This document shows positions 50,061-63,278 of a stretch of DNA of 64,000 nucleotides, one piece after another. This DNA is from Apostichopus japonicus. Taxonomy: Eukaryota > Echinodermata > Holothuroidea > Aspidochirotida > Stichopodidae. The position numbers were made by a program, and so were the translations under genes. The notes beneath the pieces were generated by a model that had not been told where the DNA came from, ran no database searches, and worked only from the letters and a program-made list of their open reading frames with translations. The stretch covers positions 24,436,376 through 24,500,375 of the forward strand of contig NC_092567.1 in NCBI RefSeq assembly GCF_037975245.1, in the 5' to 3' direction. Each line of letters opens with the position of its first letter. The stretch's first letter is position 1.

Positions 50061-50239
50061 GTTTTAGATCCCAGTGGCACAAAATGACATCAGAGTTTTA
50101 CAAAATGACAGCTCTGCGTCGCGACTTTAAACTTGGATAGCTCCCAAACGGAGCAAGTTTATTTAGTTATTGAGGGAGTTGTTCTTCACAAAAGATCTCT
50201 CTCATACGTACAACTAAAGATGATGATTTTAGGTGTGCC
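50061..50239 (-). mobile_element. Dispersed repeat, minus-strand copy of the same family
   Basis: Inverted relative to the copy at 48384-48599, sharing CCGTTTGGGAGCTATCC exactly and diverged blocks on both sides. One end abuts an (AAAT)n-rich tract at about 50022-50060. That tract lies at the 3' end of this copy in its own orientation only as T-rich DNA, so it is not a simple poly-A tail. Confidence 0.75.
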
Positions 50240-50499
50240 ATATGTTGTATATAGTCACACGCGCTGCTGAACATTGATTTTTTTTAAATGTTTGACAGCT
50301 GATCAAGTCACTTTTACTTTCACAGCTGTCTCTTTCTCTCAACAACTCTCTCTCTTTCTGATTTTGTTTTTCTGTTTTGTTTTCCTCCGATTCAACTGTC
50401 CCCTTTTTTTCGAAGTTTCCGTAATAAAGCTTAATCTTTGTCCTCGGTCTTTTAATAGTTTACAAACCTACGACAACTAAAATTATTTAACACTGTTAT

Positions 50500-50584
50500 A
50501 GTAATAATAGTAATAACAATAATAATATTAATAACATAATAATATTAATAACATAATAATAATATTACTAATAATAATAATAAA
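50500..50584. repeat. (AAT)n-type simple repeat
   Basis: Irregular AATAAT and AATATTAATAAC units. Confidence 0.85.
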
Positions 50585-50599
50585 AAGAAAACATTAATA

Positions 50600-52840
50600 G
50601 CAATAAACAGATACCAACCGTTGGCAACAAAGAGCGTCTCCCTCAAGAGTTTAAAGAAATCTTCAGTTAACATTCAGTACAGGGACCGTTTCCGCGATAC
50701 TAATGTCTGCACTCCTAATAATTCCGGATTTTGAACAGTTGTCTGCTATCTTCAACATAGATACTAACAATACCTCAGCACGGTGTTCTATATAACAAGA
50801 TGCCGTATTTCGCTCTCTGCTGCTGCTGCTGCCCATTATCTGACAATTTTCCTAACATCACAATTAATGGAGCGATTTTTTGTCTGGGCATTTTCAGCCA
50901 TCCCTTTTCCCCTCTTTATTTTGATGCCTACTTTTCATCGTGAAATATTGATGCGTGGCCTACAGGGTTAGTCACAGACCCCGTCCGCGAAAACTTACGT
51001 TGCCCAGGGCAGCCGTTGAGATGCGCGGCCGTAAACCGCTAACAGTGACGTTTTGGTTTCTGCCAGAGTTTTAAAGAAGTATGTACGACCAAAAAAAAAA
51101 AGGGAAATATTACAGAAAAATTATTTCTGGTGTTGACAAACACGAATTCTATCGTCATCGGATCGTCCAGCATACTATACTTGTTTGTGGTTAAAGAAAT
51201 GTTAGATTCGGAATACAAATCGATACACAGGGCACAGATCATTACGGTACAGTGTGCATATGTGGTATAGTCACCAATACATATACACATTCAAATACAC
51301 GTATACAGGTCGGCTATTGCTATGATATATTAAGTTCATTTTTTGGCCGTACAAACGGAATCTCTGTGAAATGATCTGAACTTTAAACAATATTTCGTAT
51401 CAAAGATTAATGGTTTCACATGGATGGGAATCTGCTAAAGTCGTTCTCAACATGTGCTAACCTAATGTATTGATGTTTAAACTTTCTGTATTCTTGATTA
51501 CAGTACTGCGTTATTTATGTTAACCCCCTCCCCCACCCCCAAATGGTGAAAGTTAACTCTTTGTAAGTGTCCAGGATAATGCACATTTGATATGCAAATT
51601 TGTCAGTGTGCATCTATGACATCACAAACACACATACTGGTTTGCTTTCAGTATATATTGATGGCACAAATCTTGTCAACTTAAAATATTGTTATCTCGA
51701 AAATGATACATATAGGAATTGAATGCAAATTATACCAAATGCTTGCCATATATTCCTCTTAGATTTAGCCAAAAGTTAATGTTCACCTGAATTATCCAGG
51801 TACAACACAGTCCATGTAAGTAGACCGCTCATAAACCTTTAACCCTGCAGATCATATATTTGTAGTACCTATATCCCTTTCGAAAGGATTCGTGATATCT
51901 CACTTTATACGCGACATCGTCATGTTGACAAAATAACAGTCGCAATGTAAGATGACTGGGAATGAATGTGGAACACTACTGCTGGTCGGTTTTGTATACC
52001 CAGTCGCTCCATCTTTGTTGAATTTGATTACAAAAGTACAAACTAGATCCTTAGTTGACTCGAGGGAGGAATATGCACTTATCTCATGGTTCAGTGAAAT
52101 TAGCGCAAAATTCATACGACCGAACGCAAACCAAAATTAGGAGAATGAAAAAAAAAAAGGGGGGGCGGGAGGGCGTTAGCAAACAGGTAGCCTGAAATAC
52201 GGTAAAATTCAACCACATATCTCTTTAAACAAAGATCACACTGACTAAGGATTTAAAATTGTAAGGTTGAGGGTAACCATTAAGAAAGGTGATGAGAAGA
52301 ACCTTAGGGCTAGAAGACGGACACACAGCGAAAGGGAAAATCATAATAATATTGTACCACCGCGACGATCAATCTCAGACGAAATTAGAAAATATCACAC
52401 TAAATAGACCAACCAGCTATAGAGTGCTAGACGAAGAGAACGAAAAAAAAATAATGATAATTACGGACGACCGGTCTTTGTACGACTTTCAAGAAAATCA
52501 TTTTAGACCTAAGTAGTAAAAGACAAGAAAAAATCGATAATAAAGATTAAGTTTTGTGAGGTTAAGTAATTGACATGATTGAAACAATATATGAATCATG
52601 TATACTGATGTTCATGCTGGATGACTGCTTAGTATTTTTTTTAAATTTATTATTATTATTATCATAATTATCATTATATATTTTTTGGTTTTACAGTTAG
52701 ACTGTTTTTATTTCATATTAAATTTCCCACTAATTATTTTGGAATTAACATAACGAAAAATGAGGAAACTCATATGAAATATAGATTACGTTGACAAAAA
52801 AACAATTATTTTGTGTTTTCGTGAGGTTATCATATTGAAA
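50600..52840. other. Non-coding stretch with small GC-richer patches
   Basis: A (CTG)5 run at about 50818-50832, a CpG-rich patch at 50975-51052 containing GCGGCCGT, and a C-rich run at 51525-51540. Open frames at 51952-52140 and 52289-52516 on the plus strand have mixed composition but no recognisable motif or paired splice sites, so no gene is called. Confidence 0.45.
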
Positions 52841-52842
52841 TG

Positions 52843-52844
<2 letters not shown>

Positions 52845-52915
<71 letters not shown>
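52845..52915. repeat. (TA)n microsatellite
   Basis: About 70 bases of TA. Confidence 0.95.
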
Positions 52916-52918
<3 letters not shown>

Positions 52919-52919
52919 T

Positions 52920-55270
52920 TCATGAATTGAGGTTTGTGTTGGATGTTTGTTCTAAAATATTTTACAGTTCACAACTTTGTTTTTGTTTCATTTCTAATTT
53001 TGATTTTCTTGATTTCAATTTGGGACATCATAACAAATGTTATGGAAACTCATCTCAATGGAAAACATTTAAAATAAAATGAAAAACACAAAAAAAAAAC
53101 GATCGAAACATTATTGTGTTCTGTTCCCTTTTCTCTTGAAGCATTTTACTATAGAATTGTCAAGAGTTGTACACTTTCACACCGTTATTATTTTAAAATG
53201 TTTTAGCCCAAAATTGCTCACGCATGCGTGTACATTGCTTTGTTGGATATGGAACAGAGATGCTTATCATGTTGTGCTTTGTAACGTTTGCTTCCGCGTG
53301 CGTCTATGTGTATTCCATGCATCCTTTTGACAAAGCGAATAATAACATTGACAATTCCTGCGCGGGAATGAGACGAAAGTTATAAAGACTTGCAAAGAAA
53401 TAAATGTATTAACTTTATTTGATTGTGTTGAAGGGTAAGATATATAGCCAATACATCCCCGTGGACCCCCCAACCCCCTCCCTCCCTCCCACATACCCCC
53501 ACACTTGTATCTAATAATGCACGCTAAAAATGAAAACTTGATACCACACAAATGTATAGTTAAAATTATGGAAATTATAGGAACCCCTATATAATTTCAT
53601 TCAAGCACTCTTATATACCCCAAAACATATATTTCTTAATGGGGAGGTGTTACCCCTCTGGTTACACACCTCCCCAGGGAGGGGCATCATTCAACATTTG
53701 AACACCCCCCACCCCCACCCCCACCCACACACACACACAAAGTTTAAGTCTGGCTATGGGCCTGTATACCATATACCATTAAACTGATGTTGAGGATACA
53801 TCATCTCTTACAAACAAAGATTATAATCGTTTTTTTTTTTGCTGATAATTTTAATAAAATAAGCAGCAAAATGTTTGTAGTTTCACTGTCTGTTTGTCTC
53901 TTGTTGTTGCTGTTGTATAGAATAATTATTTTTTTAAGTTCCTCTACTTATTGTTATTATATTCATTAATTATTAATTTACAATAATAATTGTACATGAC
54001 ACATTAACTTAGTACATACAGCATAATAATATGTAAACGCTTTGATTTTCTGTTTATAGAGAGACTAAATATAGGCCTATTTGTATTTTACTATTTTGTT
54101 TTTCAAATTGCAAACATAAATTTATAGAAGAAATCTCAAATATTATAGGCTCATTAAATTGTTCTATACACTGATAAATATAGTTTTTCATAGGTAACAT
54201 TAAAAGGTTATACAAATTATAATAATAGTAAAAAAAAAACACCTTTTCCAAATCCATAAAATATATTTTAATATAGGTCTTAAGAAGCTAAGTTGATATA
54301 CAGTTCATTCACCTGCTATAAAGAGCCAACGAATTTTAAAACCTTAGTCCAAATTATTTCTCACCAATAGTATACCATATACAGAAACACCTTCATATAC
54401 AAAAAAAAAAATGAAAACAGAGCAATTTAAAGAAAATAATAAAGCTTGGTAACTTGTCTATGCCTTTTGTGACAGAATTTTACGTAGCCAAATTTTCTTT
54501 TATTCTAATTATAAATGGCTTAAGCGCCGGTCGGAAATCCTCCTCTCTATATATATACCAAGGGTTTGGAATCTCCCTGGGATTAAACCTACTGGGTTCC
54601 CAGTAATTGAGTCTCTAATGATACCGTTTAACCACAATCATAGAAATACACCAAAAAATGATCATTAAAAATTCAACACTGTTCATGAGAATATTTCGCG
54701 TATTTGGGGAAATGTGGTTGAGAACTCATCAATATGGAGACATACGGACACCTATATATAACAATACACAATAACAGCAAACATCGCACTGAAGATGAGA
54801 TTGTAAAGTAATTTAACACTTTTTTTTTTGTGGTTGGTTGAATTTTGACAGAATCAGCCTATCAGGTGGTAACAATCTCGACTGTGAATCGGAAGGTAAG
54901 GAATTAACTGAAAACATATTTATATATACTCAATTCAACAGAAACTTGCATCATAAAAGATGCAATTCGGCCACACAAAAAAAAACAAACTTCAGTGTAT
55001 AGAAGAGCAAATCAATATACATAACATTAATAAATTTAAAAAATGGTTGAACATTAAAATTTGGTATTGTAAACAGAAGTGGATTAGAAGTGAAAAAAAA
55101 ATGTTTTTTGTCAGTTTTAAAATTTTTTAAAATTTGTAGATTTTTTTCTATTTTGATGGTAAATTGAAAACGATGATAATTTTGTGGGCTTATTTCGGTA
55201 CGTTATTAAAAACATAACATTAACGTTATATAGCTAAATTTAGCTTCGTAAATATCCAATGACATCATTC
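52920..55270. other. Non-coding stretch
   Basis: Includes a hairpin GGGGAGGTGT...ACACCTCCCC (53641-53675), C-rich and (CA)n runs at 53706-53740, and AT-rich DNA. No gene recognised. Confidence 0.5.
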
Positions 55271-55278
55271 ACAAAAGC

Positions 55279-55303
<25 letters not shown>
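55279..55303. repeat. (TA)n microsatellite
   Basis: About 25 bases of TA. Confidence 0.85.
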
Positions 55304-55309
<6 letters not shown>

Positions 55310-55312
<3 letters not shown>

Positions 55313-58300
55313 CGAACCGTATAAAGATTTAAGTGTTAATGTCTCTCCTATTTCCCCAAGACACTCTAAATTTGAATAATGTGGAAAAGTTATGGGCATA
55401 ATTTAGTGAGCTTAAAATTAAATAGCCCCCTTTCATTCTCAGCTCAACCTCTAATAAGCCCAGCACACAATAAAAACTACCCCCTAGTTACATATTTTTG
55501 AATTCAACACCTTTTTAAGAAAAATTATCACACTTTACAGATTTTAAAATTATTCGTACCTTCTTATGGTGGCCTTGCTTACAATGTTAATAAAGCAAAA
55601 CAAAAAAGGGGAGGGGCGGGTGGGGGGGGGGGTGTGGGAACAAACTAACATTATATATCGTTAAAATCTTTCTTTGTGTAAAAACAAAGAGCAACTGAAT
55701 GTTAAATGAAGGGAAATACAGAAATAAACTCGCAGTAAAGTATCATTTTATGGTATTTTACCTCAATAATTCAAAATAATACAAAAAATAATTACATAAT
55801 ATCACCAGGGATAGATAAATATATACGTTGACATTTATCTTTCCATATGGTTCGAAAACACAATAGCTTCCGGGGAATGTTGGTAACCCGTGTTAAACAT
55901 CACCCAAGGAAATAGTCAGATTAGAAGAGAGAGGTTAAACCTCCTCCAATCTCTCAGTACGTAATTTGTTCGTACGTTGTTGATCAACTTCCATTTTTTC
56001 CTTCTCTCTCTCTCTTTTTACAACGCATGCAACAAGCTTGATTAACTCCCGATCATCTGCATCAAAGATTTCTGCTGATAGCGAGGTCTAAGGGCAAATT
56101 ATGCGCATGAGGGTAAAAATTATACGCTTGTCCGCTCTTACTTGGAAGTTTAAAGTCACAGAGAACGTAACGAGCGTTGGTAATCGAACTATCTTAATGT
56201 TTTCTTGGCTCACTAAATCTTTTCCACGCGAATCCATTGCTTGTAGAATGCTAATTTTGGAACCAACCAGAAAGAGTCTCAACGGTGCTTCAAGTTTAAC
56301 ATCGCCGAAGCAACCCAAAAAAAAAGAAGGAAAAAAAAAGAAGAATTTAACGGGTGGGTGAACGCACAGAAGTAATAAACGATCCCCTTACTCCACTTTA
56401 TTCTGAATATACAATAGGACTGTTTGGTAAAAAAAAAATACACACATAAAAACAAATGCAGGTAAAGACCATTATTAGTTTCTCCTGTTTATTTTCTTTC
56501 TTAAAAAATACTTCTTTTTCCTATCTCCTTAATTTCCCTATTCTTTCTTTCCTTTCTTTATTTCTTTCTTTCTCTATCTATCTCTCTCTCTCTCACTTTT
56601 TATCTCCCTTTCTTCCTGCCGGCGTCAAAGTCTGACTCGGGAAAGTTTTAACTAAATTTGCCGGGAGGATCTTCTTCGGAAAAAAGATTTTAAGCACTTG
56701 AAACACAACTCGACGGTGCTAAAATATCGTTAAAATGGTGGCTTTATTTCCTCGTGTATATGTAACTAGCAAATGACATTCACTTTTTTAGGTCCTTGTT
56801 ATCGATTCCGCTTTGAAAGATTTCAAAAAGCCAATGGACAAGTTTAAAAGCTTAATTGCGTGACAATAGGAATAAAGGCTTACATGGTGAAAGAGAAAGG
56901 AAGCCAATGCTACAAAAAGAAAGAAAAAGAGAGAGAGAAAACAAGCCAAAAAAGAAAAAAAAAATAGGAAATAAGAAGAAAATGAAAGAAAGGGTTAAAA
57001 CAAAATGAGAATGCCTTATCCAAATGATGACTTTACCGCATGTAACAGAAATTGTCCTTCAACTTGTATTAACAACGTTAAAAAATAAGGATTTATTAGG
57101 CTATAGATTTTTGCTACTCTTTAGGGACCAGCGATCTTGGCTAGAGATAATAAAACGGGGGAGTGCTGATGAGGGGGGTACCCACGTGACAAATATCGCC
57201 TCAGTCTTGAAGGAAAACTTCGTAAAATAAGATGACGCATGGTTTCTTTTCATGTTTGAGGTTGTGCGTATGTGTTCTAATTTTTCCATTAATCTTGTCG
57301 GACAAAAAGAAGTTAAATACATCATAACCAGATCAATATAAAATTAGTCACAATTTTTACTTTTTTATTTTATTTTTTATTTTTTGGGGTTTGTCGTCTT
57401 TTTGCTCCAACTAAGGTAATGAAATTGTCAAAATTAAAAAAAAAGATATCTCACAAAACAAAAGAAAAAGGATGAAAACTAAATAGATTGAAAGGATAGT
57501 TTACTGGTCAATTAATTTTTTGAAGGACGAAAGTAGAACAAAACTGGAAAATGTCACAGGTATTTTTTTCCCTATGTGAACTTGAAAGCACACAAGTATG
57601 ATATCATATATAGTCATACACATTGATAACATCATATTTCACTTCCCTCTAGTTGTCAATCTGCGTTTTGACCTTTCAAAACTATCAAATTTGCAAATCG
57701 TCGGTGTAAGATATTCATATATCTCTATTTTGAAGCAGAGATTAGGATGCAAATGTTAATGGAAAAGTTTGTCATGCATTGTTTATCCATTGGGAACTTT
57801 TACAAGTTCTGATGGACAAAGATAACTAGGTGGCCACTTTTATTTTCTGTGATGCAACCGGGCAAAATTGTCTACCAAATCGGGTGAAAAAAAACGCGAA
57901 ATACTAATTTGCTGTAAGTTTAATGACAATTGAACTGGGGTGTACATATTGGCAGGATTTATGTGGTCGGGTATCTCCTAGTTAGAACATTATGAAGTGA
58001 AAAATGATAAAAAAAAAAAAAATCCTATTGTTTTTAACGACGCGTAGGTCTACATGCACCCTTCAATGAGTCGGAATGAACAAAATATAATGGTTGACGT
58101 TAATGTTCGTTCGGGGACATTATCAATTATCAACTATTTTTTCTCTTGTTAGGGCCATTACAAAGCTCTCCCTCCTGCACATCCACCCCTCCCCCCCCCC
58201 CAAAAAAAAGTTGCCAAATTTGTCATTTTTGGAGTTAAACACGCCAAAGTAGCAACAGATTGTCTTTAAATGTATCTCAAATCAAATATACAGATGTCAA

Positions 58301-58900
58301 GGTGCTATACAGGTAGGGAAAATGCAAAATGAACTCACAAATTACCGACTTAAATTCAAATTGACTTGTTGCTTTGTTTATTTCCCATGGCAACAAAGAC
58401 TTACAGTACTGTTACTTTAATCGTATTGATTAATTTTTCAAACTGTGATCATCTTTTTTTTATTGTCACTTAAAGTGGAAGTGTGTTTTCGTAATATTAA
58501 GGCTGTAGACATTTATTGAAAGCTACTGATAAACAAGAGCAAATTTAAATTGCGTAAATTAACCATCAATATATTTTTTTTACCATCCTCAATTAGTCGA
58601 ACAGTTTTCCCGAAACCGTCACACTTTAGCCTTGTCGAAATATGTACACACTTTATCTCGGAGACGCTGCTTAACTGCTATTCAGTTTTAAGTTTGTGTT
58701 ATCAATCACGTGGGAAAATGGCAAGAAGGACTCCTCCCACATTTTGAGAGGAAGATAAGACGAACGCAAATTCAAGTGCAATAGCGTCCTCTATTCTTAA
58801 CTACTTTTATCCTCGCATTGTTCACTTCAAGTTTGTTTGGAATTATTCGTTTTAATGGTTCAATATGATATTTATAAACTGCAAAAGTTGTTGAATAGGT
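55310..58900. other. Non-coding stretch with one possible exon-like segment
   Basis: Contains a poly-G tract (55620-55634), (CT)n/(TTTC)n runs at 56540-56600, poly-A runs near 56320, 56950 and 58010, and a C-run at 58190-58201. The segment 56287-56142 on the minus strand is open, has a strong donor and a pyrimidine tract upstream, and is discussed as a finding. No gene assigned. Confidence 0.45.
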
Positions 58901-59110
58901 GTGACGTCACCATGTAGATATTGAATGGTTTTGCAGTTACAACCACGTGACCACTGAGGTCATAATATGTTGTGACGTTAAAGAAAGGACAACTAATCAA
59001 AGGCGACATTTCAATTTTCAATGAATAAAAAAAGAAAAACACATCATGATTCGAACTGCGCATGTCAGGTCAGGTGACATAAACACTAACGCGAACCACG
59101 TGACCTCGTT
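58901..59110. promoter_or_regulatory. CRE and CACGTG E-box cluster
   Basis: A palindromic CRE GTGACGTCAC (58901-58910), a second TGACGTTA (about 58973), and two near-identical E-box sites AACCACGTGACC (58941-58952) and AACCACGTGACC (59095-59106). Such sites bind CREB/ATF and USF/MITF/Myc-type bHLH factors. Two copies of a 12-base element 154 bases apart are unlikely by chance in this AT-rich DNA. Confidence 0.45.
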
Positions 59111-59520
59111 TGTACTAGCAGTACAATGCACATACTTGTGTAACTGCCGCGTTCCTCAAAAACCAGGAAGTAAAATCGTAAATGATGAAGCCTACCTAAA
59201 TTCAAAATTAATGAAATTCCATTTGTCATGAAATTTGGAGTGATTCGGTCAATTTTGAAACATTCTGGCGTATACTAGAACTGTAGTGCACACAATACCC
59301 TGTCAGGGTGATACTTTCATGATACGAGTGAATGTGCTACAACTAGTGTACCAGTACAAGTGCAATAAGTACAAGGCTAAAAGCGAGAGAATGAGTACTC
59401 AGAGAACGAGTACTCAGTCTTACACTGCCCTCTATATACTTAATTATCTAACTGCTCTGATATTGTGTACGTGTGGGCGAGTAGGAGAACATGAACAGTT
59501 TGCAAGACTACGATAACGGA

Positions 59521-59592
59521 CACCCCCTCTCCCTTCCCTCCCCTCCCTTCCCCTTCCCTCCCCTCTCCCATCCCTCCGCCTCCCTTCCCCTT
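59521..59592. repeat. Polypyrimidine mirror-type tract
   Basis: About 70 bases of CCCTTCCCTCCCCTCCC-type sequence with only one G and two or three A. Triplex-forming potential. Confidence 0.85.
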
Positions 59593-59631
59593 TTTGGCTT
59601 GTATGTGGGTTGTTTCAGGTACTAATTCACT

Positions 59632-59645
59632 CTGCGCATGCGCAG
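59632..59645. promoter_or_regulatory. NRF1 palindrome CTGCGCATGCGCAG
   Basis: A full palindromic NRF1 site, which in animals usually sits in promoters close to the start of transcription. A donor-like AACG/GTGAGT on the plus strand follows at 59724/59725. It could mark the promoter of a plus-strand gene continuing to the right. Confidence 0.4.
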
Positions 59646-59799
59646 AACGTTAGAATTATGAAAGGATATATTGTGACATTTTGAGGTTATTTTAGTATAA
59701 CTGAATGAAAGAATGTAATCAACGGTGAGTAGACATCGTTTTAATCACTCAAAGAACATAAAGCACAACTTTCTTCTTTGTAAATGTGTCACAATATAA

Positions 59800-61140
59800 T
59801 TTGTTGACGGATTTCATGAAGCACCGGCACAAACGAACATCTGCCTCTTCTTAATACTTATGTCTTAATTTCTTGGTAAAATCTAATAACTTCAGATTAT
59901 TTGCGAAAAAGTACCTGCAACATGATGCTTCAATCTTTTTCTTCTTACAGTTATACTTTTGATTTGTTTAATTTGTTACCAAATATAGTCTCAAGAAATT
60001 TATCCTCGCGTAGTCCGACTTTTGTTCGACAAAAACAGGCTTATATATATTATTCTCATCACAAACTATTTCTGGAGGCAAATGATTTAACAAACCCGAC
60101 ACTACCCTTGATCAATTTCATGAGCAGGCCAATTGTCTCCATTCTTAAACAACTTCCGTTTAAACACAACAAACATGGGCTTAAAAATCCCTTCGAATAA
60201 TATCCTCGAGGAGTAATAATATGTAACAGTCGAGCTTTTTCTTATTATTATTATGATTTCGGTTTTTTCGGTACAGAATGTAACTTATTACTTAACTTTG
60301 ACTAATATTACAACGACTGGCTACTTAGCTGAATAGCTGGTGTTTTTTTATTCTCTCTCTCCCCCTCTCTTTCAAAAGAATTGAAAGTAACTTTCGCAGT
60401 TCCAAAAAAAAAAAGAAAAAAAATGGTCGTTGCTTCTAATTATACACGGCCAGAGGCTTATCCCTTTTTGTTTCAATTCAATAGTTTTCATCAATTAATT
60501 TTACTTTCAATATCAGAATGCCATCGACAACTATACATCACACGCGACAACACCAGGCAGGGTTTTTTTTTCCTTTTGGGAAAATTATTGGTGAAAAGTC
60601 TCATATTATTGTCAAAACGCTAAAAAACTTTTTTATCTGTCGGTTCCCAGCCGCGGTTTTAACCGGGGCCCGCCGGGCGTAATTTTTCGCTAGAATACGC
60701 CTCAAATTGTTACAAACTGTTTGGGCTAAATTCGCCATATTTGGTTAAAATCCTCACATTAACGTAACGAAGCAGTTGATTTTTCGAGGGGATAAAAGCT
60801 ATTAAGGTTAGAGGGTACATAAGGGAGCTTCTTTTAGGGGGTTCCCTGGAATATAAGTAAAAGAGATGGAAGCTTTTTCTCTTCTCTCCTCTCTCTTTTA
60901 TTTTTGAATTTATAAAAAAAAACGTTTGTCGTGTTCTACAATACAGTATCCGATGTCGTAACAAGAGCGAGTGTTAAACAATAATTGGATTGTATCTTCA
61001 GGGGAAGAAATTAGCCAAAATATACAGTCAAATCTAACAAGACGTCAATTAAGAAGAAGAAGAAATAAAAGGGTTTTCATGAAGACAAGAGATGAACAGA
61101 TCACATTCAACACCAAAGGAAATAATGTTTGCGTCACAAA
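59800..61140. other. Non-coding stretch with a GC-rich patch
   Basis: AT-rich except 60645-60682, which is strongly GC-rich (CCGGGGCCCGCCGGGCG). An open frame at 60381-60623 contains a lysine-rich stretch encoded by a poly-A run and is judged spurious. Confidence 0.45.
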
Positions 61141-61150
61141 CCGCAAACAG

Positions 61151-61419
<269 letters not shown>

Positions 61420-61793
61420 CTTATGTTTCATCAGCTGAAGTTTTGGTTACACATTTTTTGCCCTTCTTCCTTCTTGTAAAAGATGTCTGATATATTATAT
61501 AGTATTATCCTGTCTCTATATAGAATACTATAATGCTTCACAACTTTTCAAGCTAAAACGTGTCTGGCATGTATTTTCACGAGAACTCAATGACTTCTGT
61601 GTTATGTTTATTCCTTTTGTAACAGTAATGCTAGGTAATTTATATGGATTTATTGGTTTGGGTATATTATGATGAAACGTTTAGTCTTGCGATGAAACTT
61701 TCTCTCAAATATGATTATTTAAATATATAAAGCATATTTACGAAGCATTCACGTATCAAATAGTCGATACATTTTGTCCCGTTTTTCCAGTTT

Positions 61794-61966
61794 AGAACAA
61801 GTTTAGAAGTTTCATATAACCAATAACCTTTGTCACTTTTTCCTTTGGCAATATAATTTTTCTTCATATTTATTTGTAGAACAAGTTTAGAAGTTTGATA
61901 TAACCACTAACCTTTGTAACTTTTTCTTTTGACAATATAAATCTAATTTTTTTCATATTTATATTT
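61794..61966. repeat. 84-bp tandem duplication
   Basis: Two adjacent copies, 61794-61877 and 61878-61966, each starting AGAACAAGTTTAGAAGTTT. They differ at a few positions and by a short insertion near the end of the second copy. Confidence 0.9.
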
Positions 61967-61969
61967 GAA

Positions 61970-63278
61970 AATTTATCATCCGTGCTGTTTTTTCCCAAAG
62001 GTTCCCCCCCCCCCCCCGCCCTTACACCGCACACACAGAAAAAAAACCCGGAACTTTCAAACTTTGGTGACCTGTCATAAGAAAGTGACAACTATAAGAA
62101 TCACTTAAAAGATAATTATTCTTTTGAATCAAACTTTGCCAAATGGAACGATCAAGCAATTTTGTCAGCGGACTGTTTATTCAGTATATTTAGTGGTCAA
62201 GTGGTCAAAGAATTTTGAAAAATATGAATTAATTATTTAGTTAGTAGGTTTTCTTTATTGTGAGTGCAATAATTATGTGAATAACGAAGCCGTCTTCGTT
62301 TCACATCAGTGTAGTAGCATCAGTATGAAAGGTCGAGTCTATAGTTACCCGATAACAAGCTATTGGGATGAATGGCCTAATCTCTAGTTTACACAGTACC
62401 GCATCCTTTAGATAAAATACACTATTTGCCTCCCACAGCCCCCCCCTCACCCCGGACTCCTCGCACTTGACTGGGTAGGGGGGGGGGCGTTAGACAGGGT
62501 CGTGTCAACATATTATCCACTATCTATAAGTACATCGTTGTGTTATTTTAACAGATATAATAGTTTAAGCAAATTTGTTGAGATATTTAAAGGACGTTCG
62601 CGCGTTTTGTTTTTCTTTTGGTTTAGTGAACTTGTTCAAGTCTTCAAGTTATAACCTCTATAAATTTGCAATTCAAAATGTATTATCAAACTTTGACGTA
62701 CGTATTGTTTGAACGTACATTGGGTCTCTTGACATCGTGACAATATTTTGCGGCAAATGATAACTCATATTCAAATTCTGAATTTTCGATTAGCCATAAT
62801 CCTAAGTTTACAATATTCATGCATTTTCATGAAAATACAATAACATGTAGTAATGCTCACAATAAAAGCAAACAGACGTCATTGCGGAAATGAGCTTACT
62901 TTTGGTCAATTAGTTCGACTCAGTTTTGATTTCGTTCATTGTTTTTACGACCTATCGAAATAAGGTCTGCGATGCCATTTGTAGTATTATGCGTGACCAT
63001 TGGCTAGGTTTTGCACACGTCGTACTACTGTTATTAGTCTGCTAGTCACCTCGACGATCAGCTGTTTCTACAAGCAAGGAGAGCGTTCGTTGGTACTGAA
63101 TATGCATGAACAACGCGTTCTCTCATTGGCTTGTTTAAATCAAGAGGCGTGGCATAACAGAATACATGAATGAAATCTGTCTTCAGTGGATACATTTTTG
63201 GATAATTTCGATCATTAATTTTTTCATAAAGTTAAACGCTAAATTTGGCAAAATTCGCTTGGTGAAACCTCATTTTTC
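61970..63278. other. Non-coding stretch, possible upstream region of a right-edge gene
   Basis: Poly-C at 62004-62017, a C-run/G-run pair at 62440-62490 that can pair with itself, and inverted CCAAT boxes (CATTGGCT at about 62999 and CATTGGCTT at about 63125). No coding exon recognised. Confidence 0.4.

Noticed and set aside
52289-52516. 75-codon polar open frame
   Set aside because: Composition is moderately protein-like, but no motif, splice sites or context support a gene.
60381-60623. Frame with a lysine-rich, nuclear-signal-like stretch
   Set aside because: The lysines come from a poly-A run interrupted by G; the rest has no recognisable motif.
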